From Pelargonium nanum (lineage: Eukaryota > Streptophyta > Magnoliopsida > Geraniales > Geraniaceae), in the NCBI GenBank assembly GCA_036897485.1, contig JAYMTF010000241.1:1-43302 (forward strand): a stretch of DNA of 43,302 nt, read 5' to 3'. The notes under the pieces are model-generated. The model saw only the letters and a program-made list of their open reading frames with translations, did no database searches and was not told the DNA's origin. Below, piece by piece: positions 31,507 through 42,602 of the stretch. Position numbers and translations under genes: made by a program. The first letter of the stretch is position 1. Every line of letters begins with the position of its first letter.

Positions 31507-32999
31507 ATGGGAATCTGCATATCCTCTGCATCTTCCAAGATTCAAGAAGATCAAGATTATGGCCAAGAAAATGTCATGTTCTTCCAAGAAAAGTTCCAGT
31601 TTTATGGGAGTGTTGATCAGGGACTTGCTTCTCTCCATTCCAAGGCAGGAACCAAAGGACTCAACCAAGATTCTGCTATTCTCTACCAGGTTTGTGTATA
31701 TGTTATCTTCATTTTCGTATCAATTCGCTTTCAAGAAACCGAAACTTTAATTTTGATCTATTATATATGTATAGGGCTATGGGATGCAAGATGGAGCATT
31801 ATATGCAGTTTTTGATGGACATGGACCGAATGGTCACATAGTGAGCAAGATGGTGAGAAACCGCTTGCCTTCGCTCTTGCTCGCGCAGAGAAACGCTCTC
31901 ACGAAGGTCGTAGACGACTTTCAGGGATGGAGAGAGGCTTGCACAAGTGCCTTCAAGGTGGTGGACAAGGAGATCAAGCTTCAAGAAAACTTGGATTGTT
32001 CTTGCAGTGGAACCACTGCTGTTGTGGTCATAAAACAGGTAATGTTTGGTTGGAAACCGAGTCTTGATGATCATTTGTGTAAAGAACCGTTTCAACTAAA
32101 TACTTAAGCTTATAGTAGATGACTCAATATTAGTTTTATACTCTAACACGCTCTCTCACGTGAATGATCTGATACCATGTAAAGAAGTGACAGTTAAAAG
32201 CCCAATATTAGTTTTATATTCTAACAATCTGTTCCCCAATTTTGCTCACAAAACCTTCTTTTTTTGTGTGCAACAGGGTGGAGGTCTTGTGATAGCTAAT
32301 CTTGGTGATTCAAGAGCTGTTCTTGGGACAGTTTCTGAGGATGGAGGACTCGAGGCGGTTCAGTTGACTACTGATTTGAAGCCTAGCGTAGCTTGTAAGA
32401 TACATTCTTGCTGGTTCTATCTAGTTTCTATTCATTTGTGCGAGTTTTTTATAGAAAAATTGAGTGGTTTGTGTTTGTGTTTGTGCAGCGGAAGCAGAGA
32501 GAATAAGGAACTGCAATGGCAGGGTTATGGCGCTCAGGGACGAGCCTCATATTCAACGAGTCTGGTTGCCTCACGAGGATGCTCCGGGCCTCGCTATGTC
32601 CCGTGCCTTCGGGGATTTCGTGCTCAAGAACCACGGCGTTACGGCTATTCCTGAGGTCTCCTATCGCCGCCTGAATCCCAAAGATCAGTTTCTTGTTCTA
32701 GCAACAGATGGGGTAAGAGAAAACAGTTGTTTACATGAATGGTTTATGTTTAGTGTTTGATCATTTGCCATTTGGGCACTTTTGACTCTATTTTATCTGT
32801 TTAGGTGTGGGATGTGCTGAGCAACGAACAAGTGGCGTCAATTGTGTGGTCCGCGGAGAGTGAACAAGAAGGCGCGAGAGCAGTGGTGGAGGAGGCCACT
32901 GAAGCCTGGAAACAGAAGTTTCCGGGCTCCAAGGTGGACGACATCACGGTCGTTTGCCTTTTCTTGCAGAAGAAGAAACAGATAGACTTGGGTGGCTAA
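31507..32999 (+). CDS. Protein phosphatase 2C (short clade E type)
   Basis: Five exons, 31507-31689, 31775-32038, 32277-32394, 32489-32712 and 32805-32999, encode 327 residues. PP2Cs are Mg/Mn-dependent Ser/Thr phosphatases. The motifs occur in order: VFDGHGPNGH (Asp-75, Gly-76, metal ligands), SGTTAVVV, IANLGDSRAVLG, APGLAMSRAFGD, LATDGVWDV (Asp-262) and DDITVVCLF (Asp-308/309). All metal ligands are present, so it should be active. The N terminus MGICISS fits N-myristoylation plus Cys-4 acylation, suggesting membrane attachment. The protein is nearly all catalytic domain and resembles the short Arabidopsis clade E members, to my recollection PP2C61 and PP2C72. An in-frame ATG at 31354 lies upstream of the TATA box and is not used. 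An unusual triple repeat lies just downstream. Confidence 0.94.
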
Positions 33000-33067
33000 T
33001 GAGACCTAGGCAATTCACCTGTGTCATTTAAATGGTGGGATTTTCTTTGCAGAGACATTGCTGCAAC

Positions 33068-33240
33068 TTTTAGTGACCCCGGGTTCGCTGTTTTTTGTTA
33101 CATTCTGGTCAATGTAACATAGTTTTAGTGACCCCTCTTCGGGGTTCGCTGTTTATTGTGACTTTCTGGTCAATGTAACACACTTTTAGAGACCCCTCCG
33201 GGGTTCACTGTTTTTTGCGACATTCTGGTCAATGTAACAA
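33068..33240 (+). repeat. Three tandem 55-61-bp hairpin repeats after PP2C
   Basis: Units at 33068-33122, 33123-33183 and 33184-33240 each read TTTTAG(T/A)GACCCC..., GGGGTTC(G/A)CTGTTT, then TTCTGGTCAATGTAACA. Within each unit GACCCC and GGGGTTC can pair as a short hairpin. In units 2 and 3 the loop side differs in length (CCCCTCTTCGGGG against CCCCTCCGGGG) while pairing is kept. The array starts about 70 bp after the stop codon and is probably in the 3'UTR. Confidence 0.85.
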
Positions 33241-33607
33241 CTAATAAAAGAAAGGGAATACACAAAATAGATGTTAATTTGAGAGGTACCATTGCAAATG
33301 ATGACTACATTAGTACAAAGAAAATAGATCTTGCCTTTTAACTAAATGACCTGTGATAGCAACAAATTGGCAATAAGAGGAGCACAAGGATAACAATTCT
33401 CTCAAAACAGCACAAAACAAGCAAATAACAAGAAAAAGACATTGAGTTCATTTCATTTTTGGTCGCATAAGAGCTGTGTACTCAAAAACTAGAATTCAGT
33501 ACCTTTCGAACAGAAAAACATTGTCGGATGACAGAAACGTCGTATCATATCTACACCTGCCCATGAGTGATATTTACATTAAGCCACAAAGATCAGACTA
33601 CATCTTC

Positions 33608-35561
33608 CTAGGAATCCTCTCCAATTAGGTCGGCGTATGAAACTGGTATTCTCAGCCGATCATGGATGGATACACTATTGCCTTGAGATTTGGTTTGCTC
33701 ATTTTGATTTTCACTTTGAGGTGCAAGCAGGGAACCCTCTGAAGAACCAACCAAATTCCCATCAGTCGACGTGCGGGCATCTTCAGGAGAGGAACCCCTT
33801 TTCTTTTGTTGTGGTACTTGCCTAACATTTGGTTGCCTGAATTGCTTCTGCAATAAGGTGAAGAAACTACTTGTTAAGGACAAGCCTAAATCTTTGCTAA
33901 CTTTGTTGCATATACATACTACAAAAGGATATATGCCGCGCATGTGCATAACTACAAAAATGGGTGCAGCATTTAGGTCTTGCGTTACAATTTAATATAC
34001 AGGATTTTGTGGTAGTTCAAACTTTTAACTAAAAGAACCTCAAATTACTCACCTCAAACTCCTTTGCTTTTTTCGTTATCTCCTTATAGGCATTTGGTTC
34101 TCGTGCTTTGATGATGCTCCACAATATGCCACCACCAGTTCTATGCCGTCTCCCATCAGCTGTCATTTGACCTCCACATGCCTGAATTGCATCCACCTGA
34201 ACAATCCAAATTTTATATTACACAAAAAAATATCCCAACTATAGAGTGGTATAACATAAAACACAATCTTATTCTAAAGATGCGATATGTACAGTAGCAC
34301 GTTTTCACCATACTTCAAGCTCCATGTTGACTAGAAGTTATGCATCAATGCACTATCAATACCATGAAGAGCATTGTCATAGAAAATCTAGAAAAATGAA
34401 GGCAACAGATTGTCTTTATCTTACAGTGGAGAAAGAATTCACTAAAGATCGCATATTTGATTAAAAACATCACAAGTTTAATAAGCTACGTCAAGCAGGT
34501 TATTTAAGTATATTTCTATTCATCAAGTTGAATTTTGGGAAACTAAATGTTTCCTATCCCTGCATGACTAGTTTTCTTACAAGTATAGTTATGAAGATAG
34601 CGTACAGATGAACCATTATATTGTAACCGTACACAACATAAACTTGAAAATTTACAATACCTCTTTAAGGAAATCGTTTAAAGCAGAAACACCTAGACAA
34701 CCCACAGCAGTGTATACCATGTACGACTTCTTTTCTTTCAATAACCTACAGGCGTCTAACACAAACCTGCAAAGAAACATAAATGAATGCAGAAACCAAT
34801 CAGCTACATTTACTAAATAGGATCACCTGAAGAGTGTGATACGGTCACAACTTCATTGTAAAGCAGAAGAAAGAAACATGTGCCAAACAACACAATAATG
34901 CATTTCTTGCACTCCCAACAGAGTGACACGAGTATTTCAAGCCATGCGCAACAGAAGCCAAAGAGTACACCAGAGATACTTCACAGTTTACTCTATGATT
35001 TGGAGACAATGGGACGGATATGTTGAATCTTCCCTTGGTTGAAAGTTCCGTGAAGAGAAGGTTTTGGAGGGTTTTTAGGGAACCCCCTCAGAACCTTTCC
35101 CTTGCTCTAAAAAAACACTCGAACAAGAGAGTTGACATAAATGAAGATTAAAGTAACATAGCTAACATGGATGGCCATAGCAATGATGGTACAAACCCGA
35201 GAGAGAAAGTTCTACATCAGTACACGACCTACATAAAATATTTACACAATCCCTATGCTGCTATTTCCAAGTAAAACCACCATAATACTTCCTACTTAGG
35301 CTTATTGTACCTGTTTATATCAGTGGCATTTGGCCCTGAACCACTTTTCCGTTTCTTATTCTTCTTTTTATTTGTCCTACGTCTGCGCTTTTTACTTTGA
35401 GAGTCTTGATTGGCTGCATTACCATCTAGACAGCTGCTTTGACCTTCATCAATAACCGAATTATGTTCCACAAACTCTCCTTCTTCTACATCGAGCATCT
35501 CAACATCTTCCAAATCATCCTCTTCATTACTATCTTTTAGTAAGTTGTCCCCTTCTTCCAT
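33608..35561 (-). CDS. PHAX RNA-binding domain protein
   Basis: Four exons in transcript order, 35311-35561, 34661-34766, 34053-34196 and 33608-33847, give 246 residues with matched phases. Residues 1-55 are acidic (EEDDLEDVEMLDVEEGEF). Residues 57-72 are a strong basic nuclear signal (KKRRRRTNKKKNKKRK). Exons 2 and 3 (about 84-166) form the PHAX RNA-binding domain: ACRLLKEKKSYMV, then ACGGQMTADGRRHRTGGGIL, then ITKKAKEF. Metazoan PHAX exports m7G-capped snRNA and carries snoRNAs within the nucleus. Whether the plant protein exports snRNA is not established. The tail (KQFRQPNVRQ... to LIGEDS) is polar and probably disordered. An acceptor TTGCAG|TTGAGC just upstream of the ATG suggests a leader intron, with the promoter near 36300-36400. 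Confidence 0.9.
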
Positions 35562-36400
35562 GACAACAGCTCAACTGCAATAGGTTCGAAAACATCAACA
35601 GTAAAGTCTAAAATAATCATAATATGTATTTTCAGCTCATTTTATCATCAAAGGTAGATAATTGCATGGTCTAAAAGGTTTACAAGGTGTGTATTTCTAT
35701 ATAACTATCATCTTATATGAGAATAGAAGCAAAACGAAACCACGCTACTATCCAAGTTAATAGTAGAAACCATGTTTAGAATATTGTCAACTGTCATCAC
35801 TTCAAAACTAACAACAACACGTATGATAGAATTTCAGTAGCATTTGGATAATAATTCTTGATTCCCATTCCGATTTCAAAAAATATACATAATGGAAGAA
35901 TATAAGTTTCAAAGAACACACATGTTAATAGAAAAAAAAAATAGAAACTTTGCAATGTCATGTACATAGTACACACCAAACATCGGTTAGAAAAACAAAA
36001 ACCCAGTGGTGTTTTTCTTTTGGGGTTTTCTTTCAGTTGCTTCAAGCTTCTATTCAATTTGAACTTCAATGGTGACAGAAATGAAAGAGATTGAATTGAA
36101 TTCATCAATCATCTGATCTAAGAACATACAAACAACAAAACTCCATTATCAAAAGTTGTGCTCAAAAGAACATTTCAATTATTAAGGAATCATTTGAAAT
36201 TTAACAGTGCAAATATGTAAATGTAAATCAACGGGACCATCAAAAGCTCAACCTAATGAGTAACGAACAGATTGAGCAAGCACTGTAAACGCCTAAAAAA
36301 AATCGGTGCATTACTGTATGAAATGAAAACCTTGAGGGTTTGGGGGCGTTCTGTTGCGAAAATGGAGTTCAGTGCGAGTGACGGTGCGTTTTTGTAGTAT
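35562..36400 (-). other. PHAX-gene leader and promoter region
   Basis: A probable leader intron ends at about 35578 (TATTGCAG|TTGAGCTG). Its donor was not placed with confidence. Sequence around 36330-36390 (CGCAACAGAACGCCCCCAAACC, GCGAGTGACGGTGCG) is GC-richer than its surroundings and is a likely transcription start area. No other gene seen. Confidence 0.35.
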
Positions 36401-37589
36401 TAGCTTTGTATTTTCACTCATGAAATCGCCAAAATATGAAATACAACCGTTATTATAGAGAATGTCAGTCAATAAATTCACGTTAACACGAGGCTCAAGA
36501 GTTAAGGCTCATTGACGTTTTTTATAAGAGAGTGGTATCTTTTATTCATTCAACTCAAGAGCTCAAATAAAAGTAAAAATAAAAAACAGTGAATCGAAAT
36601 TTATCTTAAAACAATAGATAGGATCGGTCACCCAAACATTAAAAGAGAAACCGATGATAAAAGAGCTATCAACACAAAAAACTAAAAAAAGTGAAAAAGC
36701 TCCGGATTCGCAGAGTTCCACTCAGAGCTATAAAATTATCCTCAAGGATCGCATAGAGAATATGGAGGAGTCCCAAAGAGTTATATTGATTGAATGACTC
36801 TGTGGGCATATATTGTCCGCTCTTATTTACCTTGTGTCTTGGTTGAGAGTATCAGCGAATAAATCATGATAAAAAATTTATTTCCTCGTTGAATAAATCA
36901 TAGTTGAAATTTCAATCACTAATAAAAAGTATATGAAATAGAAAAATTAATGACAATGAGTGTTGGTCAAAAAGTTATTGCCTAAAATTGGATTGAATGA
37001 TATACATTTTCGCTTCCATTTCATTTTTGTCCAATTCAATTATATCGATATCTTTTTGTTTAGAAGCAACTACGCATATCCCTAATTAAGATATACCTTA
37101 CGTTTGTTTTGTTCCTCACCTTTTATGTCATCCTCCATGATTGCTTAACAAACAAACAACTTACATTAATTATGGGATTGAATTTTGCATTCAAATAAGC
37201 AAATTTGCCATAAAGATATGCTTTATAAACCGGAAATAGAAATTCAAAAGTCCGGGACTCAATTAATGGTTCCATAATTGGTCCTTTCAAGTGACTTTGA
37301 GCCCTTAATAGACGAGTAAAATTTAACAAATAATACTTCATCCGTTCACAAAATAAATCACATTTCACATGCATATTTATTTTAAAATAAATTTATCCTT
37401 TTTTAAAAAATAACTAATTGTGCCTAAGTTATCAATAATAATATTCTGGTAGTATATAACAACGCATGTACACGAGAACAAAAAAGTAAAATTTTCATTA
37501 GTAACTAGTTTTTTTCTGAAACAGTTCTCTCAAAATAGAAATGAGTACATTTATTTTAAAACGACAAAGTAATAAAGGATCCTGAAATC
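36401..37589. other. Repeat-like intergenic tract
   Basis: At 36517-36580 a T-run is followed by GAGAGTGGTATCTTTTATTCA and AATAAAAGTAAAAAT. This looks like another minus-oriented LINE tail (reverse complement ...AAAGATACCACTCTC-TTATAAAAAA). The rest is AT-rich with no recognised gene. Confidence 0.4.
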
Positions 37590-37820
37590 CAGCGGATTGG
37601 CGTAGTTGGTTCAACATTACATCCCTTAAGCAAGTGGTTGGAAGTTCGAATCTCAGCTCTTGCGAATGGAAAAAAAAAACTCATGGGTTAGCCCCCTACC
37701 GCTTAGTGCGCTGACAGTGGGGCGAATGGGGATTAGTCTGGGTGTGGTAAAACGGCTTAAAGGTGTCAACTGCGAGTGTACGGGCCCGCTCAGAAACCCC
37801 ATGGTACAAACAGAAAAAAA
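37590..37820 (+). mobile_element. tRNA-derived SINE
   Basis: A Pol III A box (TGGCGTAGTTGG, 37598-37609) is followed 34 bp later by a B box (AGTTCGAATCT, 37643-37653), but the sequence does not fold as a working tRNA. A tRNA-unrelated body follows (ATGGGTTAGCCCC..., GGGGATTAGTCTGG) and it ends near an A-run at 37813-37820. That is the structure of plant SINEs. The ends and target duplication are not exact. Confidence 0.65.
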
Positions 37821-37874
37821 GACCCCGAAGGAAGAAAATAATACAAAACTCGAATTTCATTACAAATCATGACA

Positions 37875-38019
37875 GACAAACCTAGAGCTGGTAAAAGGAT
37901 ACCCGACCCACCGGGTGCTCGAAACCCAACCCATTTCGGGTCGGGTGTACCCGCAAACAATGCATTTCATGCTTAAAACCCGAAATGCGACTCTAACTTT
38001 TGTCACCTCTAGACAAACC
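37875..38019. mobile_element. hAT-type MITE with perfect 8-bp target duplication
   Basis: The element (37883-38011, 129 bp) starts TAGAGCTGGTAAAAG and ends with the reverse complement of TAGAGGTGACAAAAG. It is flanked by GACAAACC on both sides (37875-37882 and 38012-38019). An 8-bp duplication and TAGAG..TG ends define the hAT superfamily. The interior has ACCCGACCC/GGGTCGGGT inverted repeats that can fold. No coding capacity. The exact duplication suggests the insertion is not very old. Confidence 0.85.
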
Positions 38020-38534
38020 CATACATGTAAATAAAATAATTGAATTTCGAGTTCAAAACTCAGGGAATCCAGTTGTGTTTGGTAGGGAGATGTTTACCCT
38101 CCTTATGAATTTACGTTCTCTCGACTCGAATTAGTATTATGTTGAATACGGTTTAACTTAAAAATATTGATTTCGTGGTAACCGCGAATTTGTTACGAAA
38201 ACTTTATAATTAAGACAAAAAAAAAGTGTCAAATTAAAACGGATATAATGCTCACACGTAACGGAAAGGTCCCACCCACCACGACACCATGTTTATTGGA
38301 CGGCCCACATGCAACGGATAATCCAATTGTAATAGAACCAGATGTTCCGCTAATATTGCAATCCGACGGCTGATCCAACGGCTGCAATTCAACGATAATG
38401 CACCGAAACAAGGGCCCCACCAGCAAGACCGTCGACCAATAAGATCAACGCAGGTCATGTACTCCACTATCTATATATATACCGATAGCACCAACCAATC
38501 AAACCTGCCTAAGTCACCGCCAAGCTACCATACC
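38020..38534 (+). promoter_or_regulatory. VPE promoter region with TATA box
   Basis: A TATA box (TATATATATA, 38472-38481) lies about 55 bp before the VPE start codon. The upstream 250 bp contain several CCAAT/ATTGG-like words (for example GACCAATAAGATC near 38433) and CCAAC-rich stretches. No other gene. Site functions are inference. Confidence 0.5.
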
Positions 38535-41500
38535 ATGCCTCGTCTACCCGTCGCCGTCGTCGTTTTAGCCATCCTCGCCGCCTCCGGTTTCGCTGCCGCA
38601 GCTCGGGACATCAACGGGAACCCGATCCGGCTGCCGTCTCAGGCTTCCAGATTCTTCCGCAGCGGCGGCGATGACGCTGTAGGAACCAGGTGGGCCGTTC
38701 TGATTGCTGGCTCCAACGGCTATTGGAATTACAGGCACCAGGTAAAATCATTGTTTATTTGACATTTTACGCTCAATTTTTTGGTTAATTTTTCTATGTT
38801 TATGCTTCTGTATCGGAATTTGCATGCACTGTCTCGACGATGATTCTGTATTTTTTTTTTTTCAAATTTCATATGAATATGGCGATGATACTTTATTTGC
38901 TAAAGTTTAGGGACTTGTATTAATTTCAGGTAGATTTTGCTTGCTTGCGATCTCTTGAAACTCTTTACTTAGAGAAATGATATGACAATTTTAGTTTCTT
39001 CCTCAGCTGGAAAATTTGTTTAGTTTATGGCAAGTTAGGTTTTGCTTCAGTTCTTGAAATTTGGCTTGATCTGGCAATTCAAGTTTGACATGTTTTTTTC
39101 TTCTTAATGAAACAAAAAATTTAAATTAACCATTTTAGACTTTTAGTTTTATGTCAATTCTGCATTTAAATTATGAATACCTCTTCTTAAGAATGATTCC
39201 AACTGAGTGATCTAGTGATTATATTTCAATCTTACCAAACAAGTTTTTGATGAACGTGTAACATGCTTTTGGTAATGAGTGAACTTTGTTTTCAAAAGAC
39301 AACCACACATGGATGTGATCCCTACAAAATAAACAGCAGACTTTGAGAGAATATTATACAAATTGCTCTTTCTCATGGGTTTCTCTGTTTTTTTATGATG
39401 AATTGTTGCAAATAGTTAAGTAACTAAAGATCTGTATGTGGGGATGTTGAAATCTGTAGTAAAATTGCATTCTATCTTCATTTCCGCGTCACAAATCTTA
39501 AAAGTGTATCTAGGTTCTGTTTAACACTAACAATTTTTACACGCCAATACTGTTGCCCCGTGATTTTACTTGAGCTGATAGTTTGCACCGTCTCGTTTAG
39601 GCTGATCTTTGTCATGCCTATCAACTCTTGAAAAAAGGTGGCCTGAAGGATGAAAACATCATTACTTTCATGTATGATGACATTGCTTTCAATGAAGAGA
39701 ATCCTAGGCCCGGTGTCATTATAAACAGCCCACATGGTGAAGATGTTTATAATGGAGTCCCAAAGGTTTGATTCTTTCCTTGGATTATAACCTACATATA
39801 GTTTACCTTTTCATTTTTTAGTTGTCTTATGGTTTATTGTCTCGTGACAGGATTATACTGGGGAAAATGTTACTGTTAACAACTTCCTTAATGTTATCCT
39901 TGGCAACGAATCTGCTCTGACTGGGGGCAGTAGGAAGGTTGTTAATAGTAGTCCAGAAGATCATATCTTCATATACTACACTGATCATGGGGGTCCTGGT
40001 GTGCTAGGTTAGTATCTTTACTAAACCCTTTTTTAGATGACGATACAAGCATGTCAGTGCACTCGAGTTACATAATTTATGTTGATTCACTTGACAATAT
40101 AAAATTGTAAAATGAGTTTTTAATGGGTAGGTATGAATTATTGATGCTTGTTGTGTTCATTCTCCTTTTCTCTTTCTTTTCAAAAAGATGGTAGATACAT
40201 GAATGATAAAATTGTATGCTTACGTTTTCCATGTTCTGTTTTTATTTTAGGGATGCCAACCAGTCCTTACCTATATGCAGATGAACTGATAGATGCCTTG
40301 AAAAAGAAGCATGCTTCTGGCACCTATGAAAGCATGGTAAATCACTAGTTGATCTCTCGTTTATTAAATCCATTTGAGTTACTTGGGTGACCCTTTAACA
40401 TTCTTGAACTATACATTTAAACCTCCAGGTATTTTATCTTGAAGCTTGTGAGTCTGGAAGTATATTTGAGGGTCTTCTTCCTAAAGGTTTGAATATATAT
40501 GCCACCACAGCAGCAAATGCTGAAGAGAGCAGTTGGGGAACCTATTGCCCTGGAGAGTATCCTAGCCCTCCCCCAGAGTATGAAACCTGTTTGGGTGATT
40601 TGTATAGTGTTGCCTGGATGGAGGATAGGTAAGCACAATTTTAGATTCTTTATCTGTCATGGTATAGGTAGTCTAAATAAGTTTTTGTTCTTCTTGTTAT
40701 TTGAAAACAACACAACTATCGTTGTTCAATGTTCTTGAAACTTCCAAATTGCTTGGTTCTGCTGCGATGGGTTGAACCAAGTTGAGTTGATTTTTACAAC
40801 TATGACCCACTCAAAGAGTATTTGGTGGGTTTTGCATCCAATTAAAGCTGAATTTCTTGCTGTGTGTATATCTTTGGTTAGCCTGTCTGTATTATTGTAT
40901 CCAACCTTAGATTAGTTCTTAAAGTTTTTTCTTGACATGGTCTCTTTGTACCAAGTGGTTCTAATTTCTATTGTCCAAATTGTTCACGTCTGATGTTTCT
41001 TTTACCTCTTGAACAGTGACATACACAATCTGCGGACAGAAACTTTGCACCAGCAGTATGAACTGGTAAGAGCTACAGTTTAACTGCATTTTTGGCAGTC
41101 TATGAAAAATTATTAGTACTAGTCACCTGAGTGCCTTTTAATGATATTATTGGCAAAAATTAAATACCATATTGCCAATAGGTTGGTTGACTTCACTTCA
41201 CCTGAATCTAATGTTGAAAACAGGGGAAATATGTATTTTGTTGAACTATTTTTATGATATCTGTTATTAATATTATGATTCCATGTCCTTTGCAGGTTAA
41301 GAAGAGAACTGCAAATGGCCTTTCCTCTTATGGTTCTCATGTCATGCAGTACGGTGATATCGAGCTTAGCAAGGACAACCTTATCAAGTACTTAGGCACA
41401 AATCCTGCAAATGATAATTTTACTTTTGTGGCTGAAAACTCCTTGACGCGACCTTCAAAAGTGGTTAATCAACGTGATGCCGATCTCCTCCACTTCTGGG

Positions 41501-42602
41501 ACAAGGTCTGTATCATTTTCTCTCATATCTTATAAAGTCATTCTCTTTCCTTTGCCTATAAGTTAAAGCGCTGTGAATCCCAATTTATAATTCAATTGAC
41601 ATATAGAGGTGCTTAGAAATTTGTCATCTCTAAGATATAATAGATACGAAGAGCTTGTGATGGAACATCTGAGTACTGCATATCTTGTTTTAATTGCGGG
41701 AAAAAATGATTCGTGTGCTGATTGCAAAATCCAACTTGATATGCTGTCAATATTAAGTACTGGTACTGATGAGGCATGGTAGATTAACTATAAGGTCACT
41801 TGTTCCATCCCCATATATTTTGTGTCAATTGTCCATAAAAATGACGAATGCAGAAGTCTTTGGAAAGCTTTCCAGATCTACATTTTCTGCAAGTGCTAAA
41901 GTGGGTGGCCATAATAAATAACTAAATTAATTTTTCAAGTATATGGAAATATGCAACTCAGTTGACTAATAGAGGCATGACATGGAAGAAATATATTCTA
42001 ACTGGGAGGGAAAGTCCAATGTTTTCTAGATAGATTGGTACAAAAATCATATAGGTTTTAAGACTGATAATAATGATTATACAAGGAACCATATAATCAT
42101 GTTTTTAATCTGATTTGGTCTTTCTAATATGATACAGTTCCGCAAGGCCCCTGAAGGCTCACAGAGGAAAGTTGAAGCTCAGAAGGATTTTGTTGAAGCA
42201 ATGTCACACAGAATGCATATAGATAACAGCGTGAAACTGATTGGAAAGCTCTTATTTGGAATTGTAAAGGGACCCGAGGTGCTCGGCGCTATTAGACCTG
42301 CTGGGCAACCTCTTGTTGATGATTGGAAGTGCCTCAAAACAATGGTAATATTCGCAATTCCAACCTTTTACTTCGTTATAAAACCGTACAGCTCTACTAA
42401 ACTCTGATACTTAATTTAGGTGCGGACATTTGAGACTCATTGCGGATCCATATCCCAATACGGAATGAAGCACATGCGATCCTTTGCAAATATATGCAAT
42501 GTTGGAGTCGGAAAGGAGCAGATGGGTGAGGCGGCATCACAGGCTTGCATGAACGCGCCTTTGGGACCTTGGAGCTCTCTTCACAGGGGATTCAGTGCAT
42601 GA
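38535..42602 (+). CDS. VPE: Vacuolar processing enzyme (legumain, C13 cysteine protease)
   Basis: Nine exons, 38535-38741, 39601-39765, 39851-40007, 40251-40336, 40429-40628, 41017-41065, 41296-41505, 42138-42344 and 42420-42602, give 487 residues, normal for plant VPE. VPE is an asparaginyl endopeptidase that matures storage and vacuolar proteins and acts as a caspase-1-like protease in vacuole-mediated cell death. Residues 1-22 are a signal peptide, followed by a short propeptide with SQASRFF. The catalytic domain starts at [20 protein letters not shown]. The catalytic His is 170 (YYTDHGGPG) and Cys is 212 ([13 protein letters not shown]). N-glycosylation sequons are at 130 (NVT) and 143 (NES). 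The C-terminal inhibitory prodomain with [15 protein letters not shown] is complete. All features suggest a functional gene; it resembles the vegetative alpha/gamma group, which I infer from context. Confidence 0.95.

Noticed and set aside
37591..37665. A second tRNA gene
   Set aside because: A and B boxes are present but the arms do not pair into a cloverleaf. The following body marks it as a SINE.
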